A DNA stretch of 64,000 nt, from positions 62,001 to 126,000 of the forward strand of contig NZ_LPVV01000010.1 of NCBI RefSeq assembly GCF_002362255.1, given 5' to 3'. The DNA is from Microbacterium sp. SZ1 (GTDB taxonomy: Bacteria > Actinomycetota > Actinomycetes > Actinomycetales > Microbacteriaceae). Shown here one piece after another: positions 25,110-33,493 of the stretch (positions are counted from its first letter, which is position 1; each line of letters starts with the position of its first letter). The notes beneath the pieces were generated by a model. It saw nothing but the letters and a program-made list of their open reading frames with translations, was not told where the DNA came from and made no database searches. The translations under genes and the position numbers were made by a program.

Positions 25110-26053
25110 CGCTGGGCCCTCCGCATCGCCATCAGGTAGAACGCGCAGAACACGAACAGGAAGGCGACGACGATGAGGCCGATCGCACTCGCGATGCCGT
25201 AGTTGCCCTGCTGGGTGTAGTTGATCATCCAGGTGGTGACGATGTGCGTCTGGTTCGCCGGCCCGCCGTTCGTCATCGCGTAGATGATGTCGGGGAAGTT
25301 GAAGATCCAGATCACGCGCAGCAGGATCGTCAGCAGCAGCGTCATCGAGATGTACGGGATGATGATCGAGAACAGCTGGCGTACCTTGCCGGCGCCGTCG
25401 AGGCTCGCGGCCTCGAGCATCTCGTCGGGCACCGACTGCAGAGCCGCGAGGATCATGATCGCGAAGAACGTCACTCCGTACCAGATGTTCGCCACGATGA
25501 CCGCGAACATCGCGAGCTTCGGGTCGGCCAGCCACGGCAGCGGCGCGTCGATCAGGCCGGCCTTCATGAGCAGATCGTTGACGACGCCGAACTCGGCGTT
25601 GAACATCCAGCGGAACAGCATCCCGATGAGGAAGCCGGAGACGGCCCACGGGAAGAACACGAGCGCCTGGTAGAGCCCGCGGAACGTGAAGCGCTTGCGC
25701 AGGGCGAGCGCGATGAGGAACCCGATCACCAGCTGCGGCACGAGGGAGCCGACGACCCAGAGCACCGAGTTCCAGGCCACGACGGGAAAGGCCGGGTCCT
25801 GGAAGACGGTGACGAAGTTGTCGAAGCCCACCCAGGGCGTGGAGGTGAGGTCCCACAGGTTCCAGTCGTGGAAGGCCATGCGCGCGCCCTGCAGCATCGG
25901 CCAGTACGTGAACCACACGACGAACACGATCGCCGGGGCCATGAAGGCCAGCAGGGTGAGAGCGTGACGCGCCTTGAACGGCCGCCGGCGCGAGCCGGGG
26001 GAGGCCCCGCCGGCGGTGCCGGCGGAGCCTCTCTCACGAAGAGCGGATGACAC
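25106..26053 (-). CDS. Carbohydrate ABC transporter permease, MalF type
   Basis: 315 residues from GTG 26053, two bases after the binding-protein stop; the frame is open much further but those residues shadow the binding-protein gene. Six membrane segments start at HALTLLAFMAPAIVFVVWFT. The EAA loop is DEMLEAASLDGAGKVRQLFS. It pairs with the MalG-type permease to form the import channel. The N-terminal 30 residues are cytosolic, basic and Gly/Arg-rich. Confidence 0.9.
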   Translation of the reverse strand: MSSALRERGSAGTAGGASPGSRRRPFKARHALTLLAFMAPAIVFVVWFTYWPMLQGARMAFHDWNLWDLTSTPWVGFDNFVTVFQDPAFPVVAWNSVLWVVGSLVPQLVIGFLIALALRKRFTFRGLYQALVFFPWAVSGFLIGMLFRWMFNAEFGVVNDLLMKAGLIDAPLPWLADPKLAMFAVIVANIWYGVTFFAIMILAALQSVPDEMLEAASLDGAGKVRQLFSIIIPYISMTLLLTILLRVIWIFNFPDIIYAMTNGGPANQTHIVTTWMINYTQQGNYGIASAIGLIVVAFLFVFCAFYLMAMRRAQR

Positions 26054-26055
26054 GG

Positions 26056-27372
26056 TCAGCCCTTCTCCGCGGCGTACTTCTCGGTCCAGAACGCGTCCCA
26101 CGACTCCAGCAGCTCGCTGGTCGACATGTTGCCGAGGAGCACGTTCTGCACGTCCTGGTCGGACTTCTGGATCCACTCGGTCCACCAGCTGACGCCGCGC
26201 GGCTGGCGCACGTTGACGTACGTCTCCGGGTCCTCGGTCATCGTGACGTAGCTCGTCCACGGGCCGGTCGAGTAGAACTCGTCGTCCGCCGCGTCGGCGA
26301 TGATCGGCACGAGGCTGTTGGCCTGCGCGAACTCGGTCGCGGGCTCGGCCGACGAGAGGAACTCGACGAGCTTGACCGCTGCCTCCTTGTTCTCGCTCTT
26401 CTCGGCGACGCCCCAGCCGGCGACGGCCAGCGGCTGCGCAGCCTTGCCCGACGGGCCGACGAGCAGCGGAGCGGTGTCCCACTGGTCCTCGGTGAGCGAG
26501 GAGTCCTGCACGGTGGCGATGACCTCGGGGTCCTGGAGCAGGAACGCGGTGGTGCCGTTCGTGAAGCCGGCGACCATCTCGGGGTAGCCCCACGACACGG
26601 CCGACGGCGGCGAGGCCTTCTTGAAGAGGTCGAAGTAGTCGTCGACCGCCTCCTGCGCCTCGGGAGCGGCGAAGATCGTCGAACCGTCCTCCATGAGGAA
26701 CGCGTCCTCGGTGTTCAGGCCGTCGATCGTGTAGGCCTCGATCGCGGCGACGACGTTGCTGTTCGCGTTCGCGCCACCTCGGAAGGCGTAGCCGTAGATG
26801 TTGTTCGACGGGTCCTGGATCGCGCTGGCCTGCTCGAGCAGGTCTTTCCAGCTGTGCGGCGGGCCGTCGAAGCCGGCCGCCTCGACGAGGTCGGTGCGGT
26901 AGAAGAGCGACAGGCCGTAGAAGCCGTAAGGCACGAAGTAGCTCTTGCCATCGGCAGCGACCGACGCAGACTGCGCGTTCTCGGTCAGGGCGTCCCAACC
27001 GTCCCACTTCTCGAGGTCGGCGCCGAGGTCGTACAGCCAGCCGTTGTTCGCGAACGGGCCGACCGTGATGTCGCGGACCTCGAGCACGTCGACACCCTTG
27101 CCGGACTGCAGCATCTGCTGGATCTTCTGGTCGGCCTGCTCGGTCGGGGGCGACACGAGCTTGACGGTGATGTCGGGGTTCTCCTCCTCAAACTGGTCGA
27201 GCAGCCCGCGGATCAGCTCGGTGCGGGCCGGGTTGGTCAGGCTCTCGACCATCTGCAGGGTGGTCGTGCCGCCAGCGGACGAGCCGCCGGAGCCGCCGGA
27301 GCAGCCGGTCAGCGCGAGGACGGCGACGGTGCCGAAACCCGCGGCGGCCGTCAAGATGCGGTTCTTCTTCAC
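26056..27372 (-). CDS. Extracellular sugar-binding lipoprotein (CUT1 family)
   Basis: 438 residues from GTG 27372 with GAGAGG upstream. The signal peptide KKNRILTAAAGFGTVAVL ends in the lipobox LTGC (Cys ~24), followed by a Gly/Ser linker. The mature part has the two-lobed binding-protein pattern, e.g. LLDQFEEENPDITVKLVSPP. It captures a carbohydrate outside the membrane for the two permeases that follow. The substrate is not clear from sequence. The class V aminotransferase gene 53 nt upstream on the same strand and a divergent FadR-type regulator complete the locus. Confidence 0.9.
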   Translation of the reverse strand: MKKNRILTAAAGFGTVAVLALTGCSGGSGGSSAGGTTTLQMVESLTNPARTELIRGLLDQFEEENPDITVKLVSPPTEQADQKIQQMLQSGKGVDVLEVRDITVGPFANNGWLYDLGADLEKWDGWDALTENAQSASVAADGKSYFVPYGFYGLSLFYRTDLVEAAGFDGPPHSWKDLLEQASAIQDPSNNIYGYAFRGGANANSNVVAAIEAYTIDGLNTEDAFLMEDGSTIFAAPEAQEAVDDYFDLFKKASPPSAVSWGYPEMVAGFTNGTTAFLLQDPEVIATVQDSSLTEDQWDTAPLLVGPSGKAAQPLAVAGWGVAEKSENKEAAVKLVEFLSSAEPATEFAQANSLVPIIADAADDEFYSTGPWTSYVTMTEDPETYVNVRQPRGVSWWTEWIQKSDQDVQNVLLGNMSTSELLESWDAFWTEKYAAEKG

Positions 27373-27425
27373 GAGGTGCCTCTCAATTTCTGGTGTGGTG
27401 GGTCGGGTAGGGAAGGGATCGGGAG

Positions 27426-28661
27426 TCAGGAGACGATGACGCGGTCGGCGGTGCGGATGCCGGCGCGGCTCAGGATCTGCGGAACGCAGCGGTCGACGAA
27501 GGCCTCGAAGTCGGACTGCTCGGTGTACAGGTGCGCCGACAGGCGGAAGTAGCCGACGCCGCGGAAACTGGTGAACGCGGTCTCCACGCCGACCGCGTCG
27601 AGCAGGTCCATGCGGAGGGCGTCCGCCTCCTCGCGGGAGGCGCCGAGTCCGAGCGGCAGACGCACGAGCCGCATCGACGGCACGGGGGAGGGCAGCGGGG
27701 TCAGGGGGTCCTCGTCGCCGTACGGCCGCAGCGCTTCGGCGATCATCTCGGCACCGGCATCCGCGATCTGCGCCATCGCGATGCGCGCGGCCGCCCAGCC
27801 GAACTCGTTCTCGACGAAGTCGATCGCGGTGGGGGTGGCGAGGTAGGTGGTCGCGTCGATCGTGCCCTGGGTGTCGAAGCGCTCGGGGTAGGGCTCGCGC
27901 GCGGCCCACGAGTCGATGAGGGGCCACAGCTCGTCGCGGTCGGGGGCCGTGGTGACGAGCAGGGCCGATCCGCGCGGGGCGCAGGGCCACTTGTGCAGGT
28001 TGCCGAACCACCAGTCGCCGCCGGCGACGGCCGCCGCGTCGGCGATGAGGCCGGGCGCGTGCGCGCCGTCGACCAGCGTGCGGACGCCGCTCTCGCCGGC
28101 GATGTCTGCGATGCGGCGGGTCGGCAGCACGCGCGCCGTGGGCGAGGTGATCTGGTCGACGACGATCAGCCGGGTGCGCGGGGTGAGTGCCGCGGCGAAG
28201 AGCTCGACGATCTCGTCGTCGGAGGCCAGGAGCGGCAGGGCGACGGTGCGGACGCTCGCGCCGAAGCGGCGGGCCAGGCGCTCGGCGCCCATCGTGATGG
28301 CGCCGTAGCCCTGGTCGGTCACGAGGATCTCGTCGCCCGCTTCCAGCTGCAGGGCGTTGTAGACGACCGTCGCGGCGGCCGAGGCGTTGGGCACGAAGAC
28401 GCTGTCGTCGGCGCGGGCACCCACGAACGGCGCGGTGCGCTCGCGGGCCTCGCGCACCCGCTCCGAGATCCGGGGGAACCACTCCACCGGGCTGAGGTCG
28501 GCCCGCCGACGCAGGGCGTCCTGGTGCGCGACGACGGCGGACGGCACCGCGCCGAACGATCCGTGATTGAGGTGGATCACCTCGGGGTCGAGGGGCCACG
28601 CGTCACGCGCTCGCACGCCGGACTTCAGCGTGAGCGGTGCGGGGAACAGCGGATCGGGCAT
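27426..28661 (-). CDS. Class V PLP-dependent aminotransferase (isopenicillin-N-epimerase-like)
   Basis: 411 residues from ATG 28661. The start IHLNHGSFGAVPSAVVAHQD is typical of the isopenicillin N epimerase branch. PLP lysine lies in FGNLHKWPCAPRGSA (~220) and the Asp that holds the pyridine N in LVDGAHAPG (~193). Enzymes of this group catalyse epimerisation, cysteine desulfuration or transamination, so the reaction is open. It is the first gene of the operon that continues with the sugar-binding protein and permeases. A PLP enzyme leading a carbohydrate importer suggests an amino sugar or amino-acid conjugate; that is inference. Confidence 0.85.
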   Translation of the reverse strand: MPDPLFPAPLTLKSGVRARDAWPLDPEVIHLNHGSFGAVPSAVVAHQDALRRRADLSPVEWFPRISERVREARERTAPFVGARADDSVFVPNASAAATVVYNALQLEAGDEILVTDQGYGAITMGAERLARRFGASVRTVALPLLASDDEIVELFAAALTPRTRLIVVDQITSPTARVLPTRRIADIAGESGVRTLVDGAHAPGLIADAAAVAGGDWWFGNLHKWPCAPRGSALLVTTAPDRDELWPLIDSWAAREPYPERFDTQGTIDATTYLATPTAIDFVENEFGWAAARIAMAQIADAGAEMIAEALRPYGDEDPLTPLPSPVPSMRLVRLPLGLGASREEADALRMDLLDAVGVETAFTSFRGVGYFRLSAHLYTEQSDFEAFVDRCVPQILSRAGIRTADRVIVS

Positions 28662-28687
28662 CGGTCCTCATCGGTGAGTGGGGCGAG

Positions 28688-28698
28688 TTGTTGCACAA
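28688..28698. promoter_or_regulatory. FadR-type operator, site 1
   Basis: TTGTTGCACAA exactly fits the FadR/FCD-subfamily pattern TNGTNNNACNA and extends to a longer palindrome AGTTGTTGCACAACT (28686-28700). It sits in the divergent promoter region between the aminotransferase and the GntR-family gene. Confidence 0.65.
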
Positions 28699-28750
28699 CT
28701 TTGCCACAGTGCCTGCGAATGCGCCATGAAAACGCGAAGATGAAACATAG

Positions 28751-28761
28751 TTGTCATACGA
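28751..28761. promoter_or_regulatory. FadR-type operator, site 2
   Basis: TTGTCATACGA also fits TNGTNNNACNA exactly, 63 nt from site 1 in the same divergent region and nearer the regulator gene. Confidence 0.6.
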
Positions 28762-28808
28762 GTTTTCGCGGTCGGCACATTCCGACAGACTTCACGAGGG
28801 GCGGGGCG

Positions 28809-29519
28809 GTGTCAGAGAGGATGACGATGAGCGCACTGGACACGGCGCTGCACGGGCTGCGTGCTCTGATCGCCGACGGCGCGCTGCGCCCCGGCGACCG
28901 CCTCCCCAGCGAGGGCGAGCTGTGCGAGCGGCTCGGCGTCTCCCGGGGGTCGCTGCGCGAGGCGATCCGGATGCTGGCGGCTCTGGGCGTGCTCGAGACG
29001 CGGCACGGCTCGGGCAGCTACGTCGGCGAACTGCGCGCCGCCGACCTCATCGGCAGCCTGTCTCTCACGGTCGGGCTGCTGCCGATGGCCGGGGTGCTCG
29101 AGCTCACGGAGCTGCGCCGGGTGCTCGAACCGCACGCCGCAGCGCTCGCCGCCGCGCGGATCGACGACGACACCGTGGCGGTGCTCGACGGCATCCTCTC
29201 CGAGATCGAGGCGAGCGATGATTTCGAGGAGCACTCGCGCCTCGACCACGCCTTCCACATGACCATCTCCGAGGTCGCGGGCAACGACGCCCTCACGAGC
29301 CTCATCGAGGTGCTGCGTTCGCGCTCGCGCGCCTATCGCATCCCGGATGCCGATGATGCGGCCGAGCTCAAGCGGAACTCGGATGCCGGACACCGCGCCA
29401 TCCTGCGCGGGCTCGCCGCCGCGGATCCCGTCGCGGCCTCGACTGCGGCGTCGGCGCATGTCGCGGCGACGGAGTACTGGGTGCGGCTGTACACGGAGGG
29501 CGAGGAGGCCTCCGCCTGA
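28809..29519 (+). CDS. FadR-subfamily GntR transcriptional regulator
   Basis: 236 residues from GTG 28809; ATG 28827 (AGAGAGG 6 nt upstream) is a good alternative that loses six residues. The winged helix-turn-helix is PGDRLPSEGELCERLGVSRG through LREAIRMLAALGVLETRHGS (~25-70). An FCD ligand domain follows, with His residues that would bind a metal (RVLEPHAAAL, DHAFHMTISEVAGN, DAGHRAILRG). It is divergent from the aminotransferase/sugar-importer operon and two FadR-type operators lie between them, so it most likely represses that operon and itself. Confidence 0.88.
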   Translation: MSERMTMSALDTALHGLRALIADGALRPGDRLPSEGELCERLGVSRGSLREAIRMLAALGVLETRHGSGSYVGELRAADLIGSLSLTVGLLPMAGVLELTELRRVLEPHAAALAAARIDDDTVAVLDGILSEIEASDDFEEHSRLDHAFHMTISEVAGNDALTSLIEVLRSRSRAYRIPDADDAAELKRNSDAGHRAILRGLAAADPVAASTAASAHVAATEYWVRLYTEGEEASA

Positions 29520-29560
29520 TTCGCAGCTCCGCCTGCTTCGCTGCCCACAACGCGCTGCCA

Positions 29561-29635
29561 ACCCACCCCCTTACGACCGAACCACCCCGGTGTGTTCGGT
29601 ACGCATCGGGGTGGCTCGCGCGGAAAGGGGTGGGT
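29561..29635. repeat. Nested palindrome C between convergent genes
   Basis: Outer arms ACCCACCCCCTT (29561-29572) and AAAGGGGTGGGT (29624-29635) pair with one mismatch. Inner arms CCACCCCG (29582-29589) and CGGGGTGG (29607-29614) pair exactly. It lies between the GntR-family gene stop (29519) and the ACT-domain gene stop (29668). Probably a bidirectional terminator. Confidence 0.7.
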
Positions 29636-29667
29636 CGCGTCTCAGGGAGGGGGAAGGAGGGAGGGGG

Positions 29668-30174
29668 CTACGCGAGCGTGATGTCGACCTGGATCTCGGT
29701 CGCGAGGCGCTCCAGATCGGCGCGGAGCGCGTCGAGATCGACGGACGACGGAACGCGCGCCGCGACCGTGGCCTCGAACAGGCGGCCGCCGGCCATCGCC
29801 GCATCGCGGGTCTCGGTCGACAGTTCCTCGATGCTCAGCGCGTGAGCGTGCAACACGGTCGACACCTCGCGCACGATGCCCGGCCGGTCGTTGCCGAGCA
29901 CGCGCAGCTCCAGCAGCCGGTCGGGCGCGGGGACGTTCTCGGTGCCGGTGCGCACGGCGACCGTGAGCAGGCCGTCGAGCCCGCGCAGCGCCGACTCCAG
30001 TTCCCGGGAGCGCTCGGGCGAGACGGAGACCTCGATGACCCCGGCGAAGGTGCCGGAGAGCTCGGCGAGCTGACTGGTCTCCCAGTTGCCGCCGTGGGCG
30101 TCGACGACATCGGCGACGGCGGCCACGAGGCCCGGACGATCAGCACCCGCGACGGTGAGGATGAGAGTGGTCAT
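29668..30174 (-). CDS. Double ACT-domain protein (GcvR-like)
   Basis: 168 residues from ATG 30174. There are two ACT domains: LILTVAGADRPGLVAAVADV (~4-80) and LELRVLGNDRPGIVREVSTV (~90-165). Both show the Arg-Pro-Gly turn that forms the amino-acid-binding edge. The layout equals the glycine cleavage regulator GcvR and related small ACT-ACT proteins, which sense amino acids and act through protein contacts. TACGCT (reverse strand, 30181-30186) lies 6 nt before the ATG, indicating a leaderless mRNA. Ligand unknown. Confidence 0.82.
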   Translation of the reverse strand: MTTLILTVAGADRPGLVAAVADVVDAHGGNWETSQLAELSGTFAGVIEVSVSPERSRELESALRGLDGLLTVAVRTGTENVPAPDRLLELRVLGNDRPGIVREVSTVLHAHALSIEELSTETRDAAMAGGRLFEATVAARVPSSVDLDALRADLERLATEIQVDITLA

Positions 30175-30190
30175 GCGGCCAGCGTAGCCG

Positions 30191-31249
30191 TCACTCCGCC
30201 CACTCGCCCGTCTCGAGGAAGCGGTCGAGGCGGGTGCGGTGCGGTGCGAGATCCCAGCCTTGCGCGGCGACCCACTCGTCGGAGTAGTAGGTGCCGGCGT
30301 AGCGGATGCCGCTGTCGCAGATGAGCGTGACGACGCTGCCGGTCTCGCCTGCCGCACGCATACGGGCGATCAGCTGGAAGGCGCCGTAGAGATTCGTCCC
30401 CGTCGAGCCGCCGGCGAGATGAAGGGTGCGCTCGCGCAGCATCCGGATCGCGGCGATGGACCCCGCGTCGGGCACCTGGATCATCTCGTCGATCACCGTC
30501 GGGACGAACGACGGCTCGACCTGCGGGCGGCCGATGCCCTCGATGCGGCTCGGGCGTCCGGCCGGCGGGTCGACGGTTCCGGCCCAGCCGTCGTAGAAGG
30601 CAGAGCCCTCGGGGTCGACGACCGCGATCTGCGTGTCGTGGCGGCGGTACTTGACGTAGCGACCGAACGTGGCGCTCGTGCCGCCGGTGCCGGCGCCCAC
30701 CACGATCCAGCGGGGGATCGGATGCCGTTCCTGCGAGAGCTGACTGAACACGCTCTCGGCGATGTTGTTGTTGCCTCGCCAGTCGGTCGCCCGCTCCGCG
30801 TACGTGAACTGGTCGAGGTAGTGACCGTGGCAGTCGCTCGCGAGGCGCCGGGCTTCGGGTGACATGTCCTCGGCGCGGTCGACGAAGTGGCACGTACCGC
30901 CGTAGAACTCGATGAGGTCGATCTTCTCCTGGCTCGTCGATCGAGGCACGACCGTGATGAACGGCAGCCCCAGCATCCGCGCGAAGTACGCCTCGGACAC
31001 GGCGGTCGATCCGCTCGAGGACTCGACGAGCGTCGTGTCCTGCGTGATGCGTCCGTTCACGAGGCCGTAGAGCAGCAGCGATCGCGCGAGGCGGTGCTTG
31101 AGCGACCCGGTCGGATGAACCGACTCGTCCTTGAGGTAGAGGTCGATGCCCCACTCGCCCGGCAGCGGGAACAGGTGCAGGTGCGTGTCGGCACTGCGGT
31201 TCGCGTCGGCTTCCAGCAGGGCGATCGCGGTGCTGGTCCAGTCGCTCAT
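30191..31249 (-). CDS. PLP-dependent cysteine desulfhydrase/cysteine synthase-like (Cds1-like)
   Basis: 352 residues from ATG 31249. The PLP lysine is in [11 protein letters not shown] (~51). The substrate loop is [20 protein letters not shown] and the phosphate cradle [23 protein letters not shown] and the length resemble mycobacterial Cds1 (Rv3684), an L-cysteine desulfhydrase yielding sulfide, ammonia and pyruvate, rather than CysK. Cytosolic. TACGCT at 31256-31261 (reverse) stands 6 nt before the ATG (leaderless). The ACT-domain gene follows 16 nt downstream on the same strand, so both may be co-transcribed. Confidence 0.82.
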   Translation of the reverse strand: MSDWTSTAIALLEADANRSADTHLHLFPLPGEWGIDLYLKDESVHPTGSLKHRLARSLLLYGLVNGRITQDTTLVESSSGSTAVSEAYFARMLGLPFITVVPRSTSQEKIDLIEFYGGTCHFVDRAEDMSPEARRLASDCHGHYLDQFTYAERATDWRGNNNIAESVFSQLSQERHPIPRWIVVGAGTGGTSATFGRYVKYRRHDTQIAVVDPEGSAFYDGWAGTVDPPAGRPSRIEGIGRPQVEPSFVPTVIDEMIQVPDAGSIAAIRMLRERTLHLAGGSTGTNLYGAFQLIARMRAAGETGSVVTLICDSGIRYAGTYYSDEWVAAQGWDLAPHRTRLDRFLETGEWAE

Positions 31250-31270
31250 GCCTCGAGCGTAACGCCCGGT

Positions 31271-32158
31271 CTACTCCTCGAAATAGCCGCCCTCGCCGGT
31301 CTCGCCGTCGTACCGGAAGACCCTGCCCTCTTCGAGCGTGATCTGGATGTCGTCACCGAGGGGCTGCTGAGCGAGCAGCTTCTCCTCGAGCATCGTCATC
31401 CGCTGCTCGTACTCGGCAGCGGTCTTCGCATCGACGCCCCAGATGGTCGCCACCTTCATGTCGGTGAGGAAGTACAGGAACGCGGTGACCGCCGTGCGGT
31501 TGAACTCGGTGTCGGGGATGGTCTGCCACAGCGCGCCGGAGTCGCGGAGACGCTTGTACTCGTCTGCCTTCGCCTGCAGGAGGTCGGCGATCTCGGCCCC
31601 GGCCTCGGCGTCGGGATCGGTCCCTGGTTCGTCGGACGGATCGGACGGTGCAGCCGAAGGGAGCGGCGTGGGTGCCGAGACGCCGGTCGGCTCGGCGACG
31701 GGAGTCTGCGCCCCGTTGACCAGCGCGCCGATGATAACGGCCACGCCCACGACGATCAGCGCGAGCAGACCACCGACCAGGCTGAGCACCAGACCGTTCG
31801 CCCGCGCGCTCGACGGCGCGACCGGCGGAGCGACGGACGAGATCGGGTACCCGCCGTTGGGCTGCGCAGTCCCGTACGGCGGCTGCTGCGGAGTCGCGTA
31901 CGGGGGCTGCTGCGGAGTCGCGTACGGCGGCGGGGGAGTCGCGTGAGAGGGATGCTGCGGGGCGCCGTACTGCAGCGGTGGACCGAGTGGCGGCTGCTGC
32001 GGCATCCCGTACGGCCGGGTCGGCGACGGCTCGCCGTTCAGCGACGGTGCGAGGGGAACCGTGGGCGAGGCGTTCGCCTCCTGCCTGCCCGATCCGGGCG
32101 GAGGCGGCGGTACGACCTGCTCGCCCTGCACCTCGGCATCCTGCTCGTCGTGCGCCAT
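31271..32158 (-). CDS. Proline-rich single-pass membrane protein of unknown function
   Basis: 295 residues from ATG 32158. The cytoplasmic N-terminal ~120 residues are Pro/Gln/Tyr-rich with repeats of the type PPYATPQQPPYGT. A single membrane helix follows (GLVLSLVGGLLALIVVGVAVIIGAL, ~123-147), then a Pro/Ser/Asp linker. The extracellular domain of ~110 residues has predicted helices (EIADLLQAKADEYKRLRDSG, AEYEQRMTMLEEKLLAQQ). Pro-rich tails of this kind are common in actinobacterial membrane proteins. No family recognised. Confidence 0.7.
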   Translation of the reverse strand: MAHDEQDAEVQGEQVVPPPPPGSGRQEANASPTVPLAPSLNGEPSPTRPYGMPQQPPLGPPLQYGAPQHPSHATPPPPYATPQQPPYATPQQPPYGTAQPNGGYPISSVAPPVAPSSARANGLVLSLVGGLLALIVVGVAVIIGALVNGAQTPVAEPTGVSAPTPLPSAAPSDPSDEPGTDPDAEAGAEIADLLQAKADEYKRLRDSGALWQTIPDTEFNRTAVTAFLYFLTDMKVATIWGVDAKTAAEYEQRMTMLEEKLLAQQPLGDDIQITLEEGRVFRYDGETGEGGYFEE

Positions 32159-32233
32159 CGTGTTCCCCCTGATCTGCCGTGCCGGTCTTCGATCAGGCTA
32201 TCCGCGTGCGCCGACCCCCGCGGCGCGAACGGA

Positions 32234-33037
32234 TCAGCTGACCGTGCCTGCGCGAGAAGCCGCGCCGTCGTCGTCGATGTGCAGAAGAGATGCCTGCGAC
32301 TGCTCCTGCTGCAGCTGGAACTCGAACCGTGAGCGGTCGCCGCGGTGGTGCGCCACGAAGTACTCCATCGGGATGCCGTCGGCGCCCCGACTCACGCTGC
32401 GCAGCCGCAGCAGGGCCGAACCCGCGCTCACGCCGAGGTGCTGCGCCTGCTCGTGCGTCGCCACGGTCGCCTCGGCGGAGCGGACGCCGCTCGTCGCCAC
32501 GATGCCGCTCGCAGCGAGCACGCGGTAGAGCGACGCCTCCGACAGGTCCACGCCGAGGGTCACCGCGCCGACGGCCTCCGGCATCCAGGTCGTGGAGAGC
32601 GACCACGGCTCTCCGTCCACGTGACGCAGACGCTCGAGCACCACGACGGGCGTGCCGGGGGCGACCTCGAGCGCGGTCGCGATCTCGTCGTCGGCGAGCG
32701 CCTGCTCGTGCCGGAGGACGTCGCTGTGCACGTGTCCGCCGCGGCGCTCCACGTCGTCGTACAGACCGACCAGCGTGTGCACCAGGCTCTCGCTCGTGCG
32801 CGGGCGCGACACGAACGTGCCCTTGCCCTTGACCCGTTCGACGAGCCCCTCGTGCTCAAGCTGCGCGAGCGCCTGCCGCACGACCGTGCGCGAGATGCCG
32901 TAGCGCTCGCACAGTCGATGCTCGCCGGGGAGCGGATCACCCGGCTGCAGCCCGTCACGCTCTATGCCCTCGATGATCAGCTGCCGCAGCTGGTCGTACA
33001 TCGGCGCTGCGGAGTGCCGGTCGATCGAGTCCTCCAT
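32234..33037 (-). CDS. GntR/HutC-type transcriptional regulator with UTRA domain
   Basis: 267 residues from ATG 33037. The winged helix is at ~14-75 (GEHRLCERYGISRTVVRQAL, GLVERVKGKGTFVSRPR). The ~90-245 UTRA ligand domain contains VVVLERLRHVDGEPWSLSTT and LLRLRSVSRGADGIPMEYFV, and binds a small sugar-type effector. The gene is last in an rbsK-rbsD-gntR operon whose promoter holds two copies of the YTGTAAYRACAR operator. It is therefore the likely sensor for that site wherever it occurs (eda, transaldolase, sugar importer, six-gene operon). This assignment is inference from position and family. Confidence 0.88.
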   Translation of the reverse strand: MEDSIDRHSAAPMYDQLRQLIIEGIERDGLQPGDPLPGEHRLCERYGISRTVVRQALAQLEHEGLVERVKGKGTFVSRPRTSESLVHTLVGLYDDVERRGGHVHSDVLRHEQALADDEIATALEVAPGTPVVVLERLRHVDGEPWSLSTTWMPEAVGAVTLGVDLSEASLYRVLAASGIVATSGVRSAEATVATHEQAQHLGVSAGSALLRLRSVSRGADGIPMEYFVAHHRGDRSRFEFQLQQEQSQASLLHIDDDGAASRAGTVS

Positions 33038-33038
33038 G

Positions 33039-33443
33039 TCAGTACGCCACCCCCGCGTGCAGGATCACGTTGGCGTACGGCGTGAACTCGCCCGACCGTA
33101 CGAAGGCGCGAGCGTTCTGCGAGAGCGCCTTGAACTCGACGTGCGGGATGAGCTCGATCTCGAAATCCTGATCGGCGAATCGCTCCCGCAGCGCCTCGAG
33201 CACCTCGGGACTCTTCTCGGCCACCTCGGCCGACACCGTCGCGCCCTCGACCACCAGCTCGGCGAGCACGGTGTCGAGCACGTCCAAGAACGCCGGAGCG
33301 CCGGGACGGTAGGCGAGATCGATGCGCTCCGACCCGGTGGGGATCGGCAGCCCGGCATCGGTCACGACGATCAGGTCGGTGTGCCCTGTCTCGCTGATGA
33401 CGCGGGAGAGGGCGGGGTTGATGGTCGTGGTGGTCTTGCGCAC
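33039..33443 (-). CDS. rbsD: D-ribose pyranase
   Basis: 134 residues from GTG 33443. The catalytic segment ISETGHTDLIVVTDAGLPIP holds the His and Asp of RbsD, and the C-terminal FVRSGEFTPYANVILHAGVAY matches the family. RbsD interconverts pyranose and furanose anomers so that ribokinase receives its furanose substrate; it also acts on other sugars. It is 50 nt after rbsK and 1 nt before the GntR gene on the same strand. Confidence 0.92.
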   Translation of the reverse strand: MRKTTTTINPALSRVISETGHTDLIVVTDAGLPIPTGSERIDLAYRPGAPAFLDVLDTVLAELVVEGATVSAEVAEKSPEVLEALRERFADQDFEIELIPHVEFKALSQNARAFVRSGEFTPYANVILHAGVAY

Positions 33444-33493
33444 GGTGCTCCTCGACTCGGTGTTCGACTCTGGACGACGGATCGGATGCCGTG

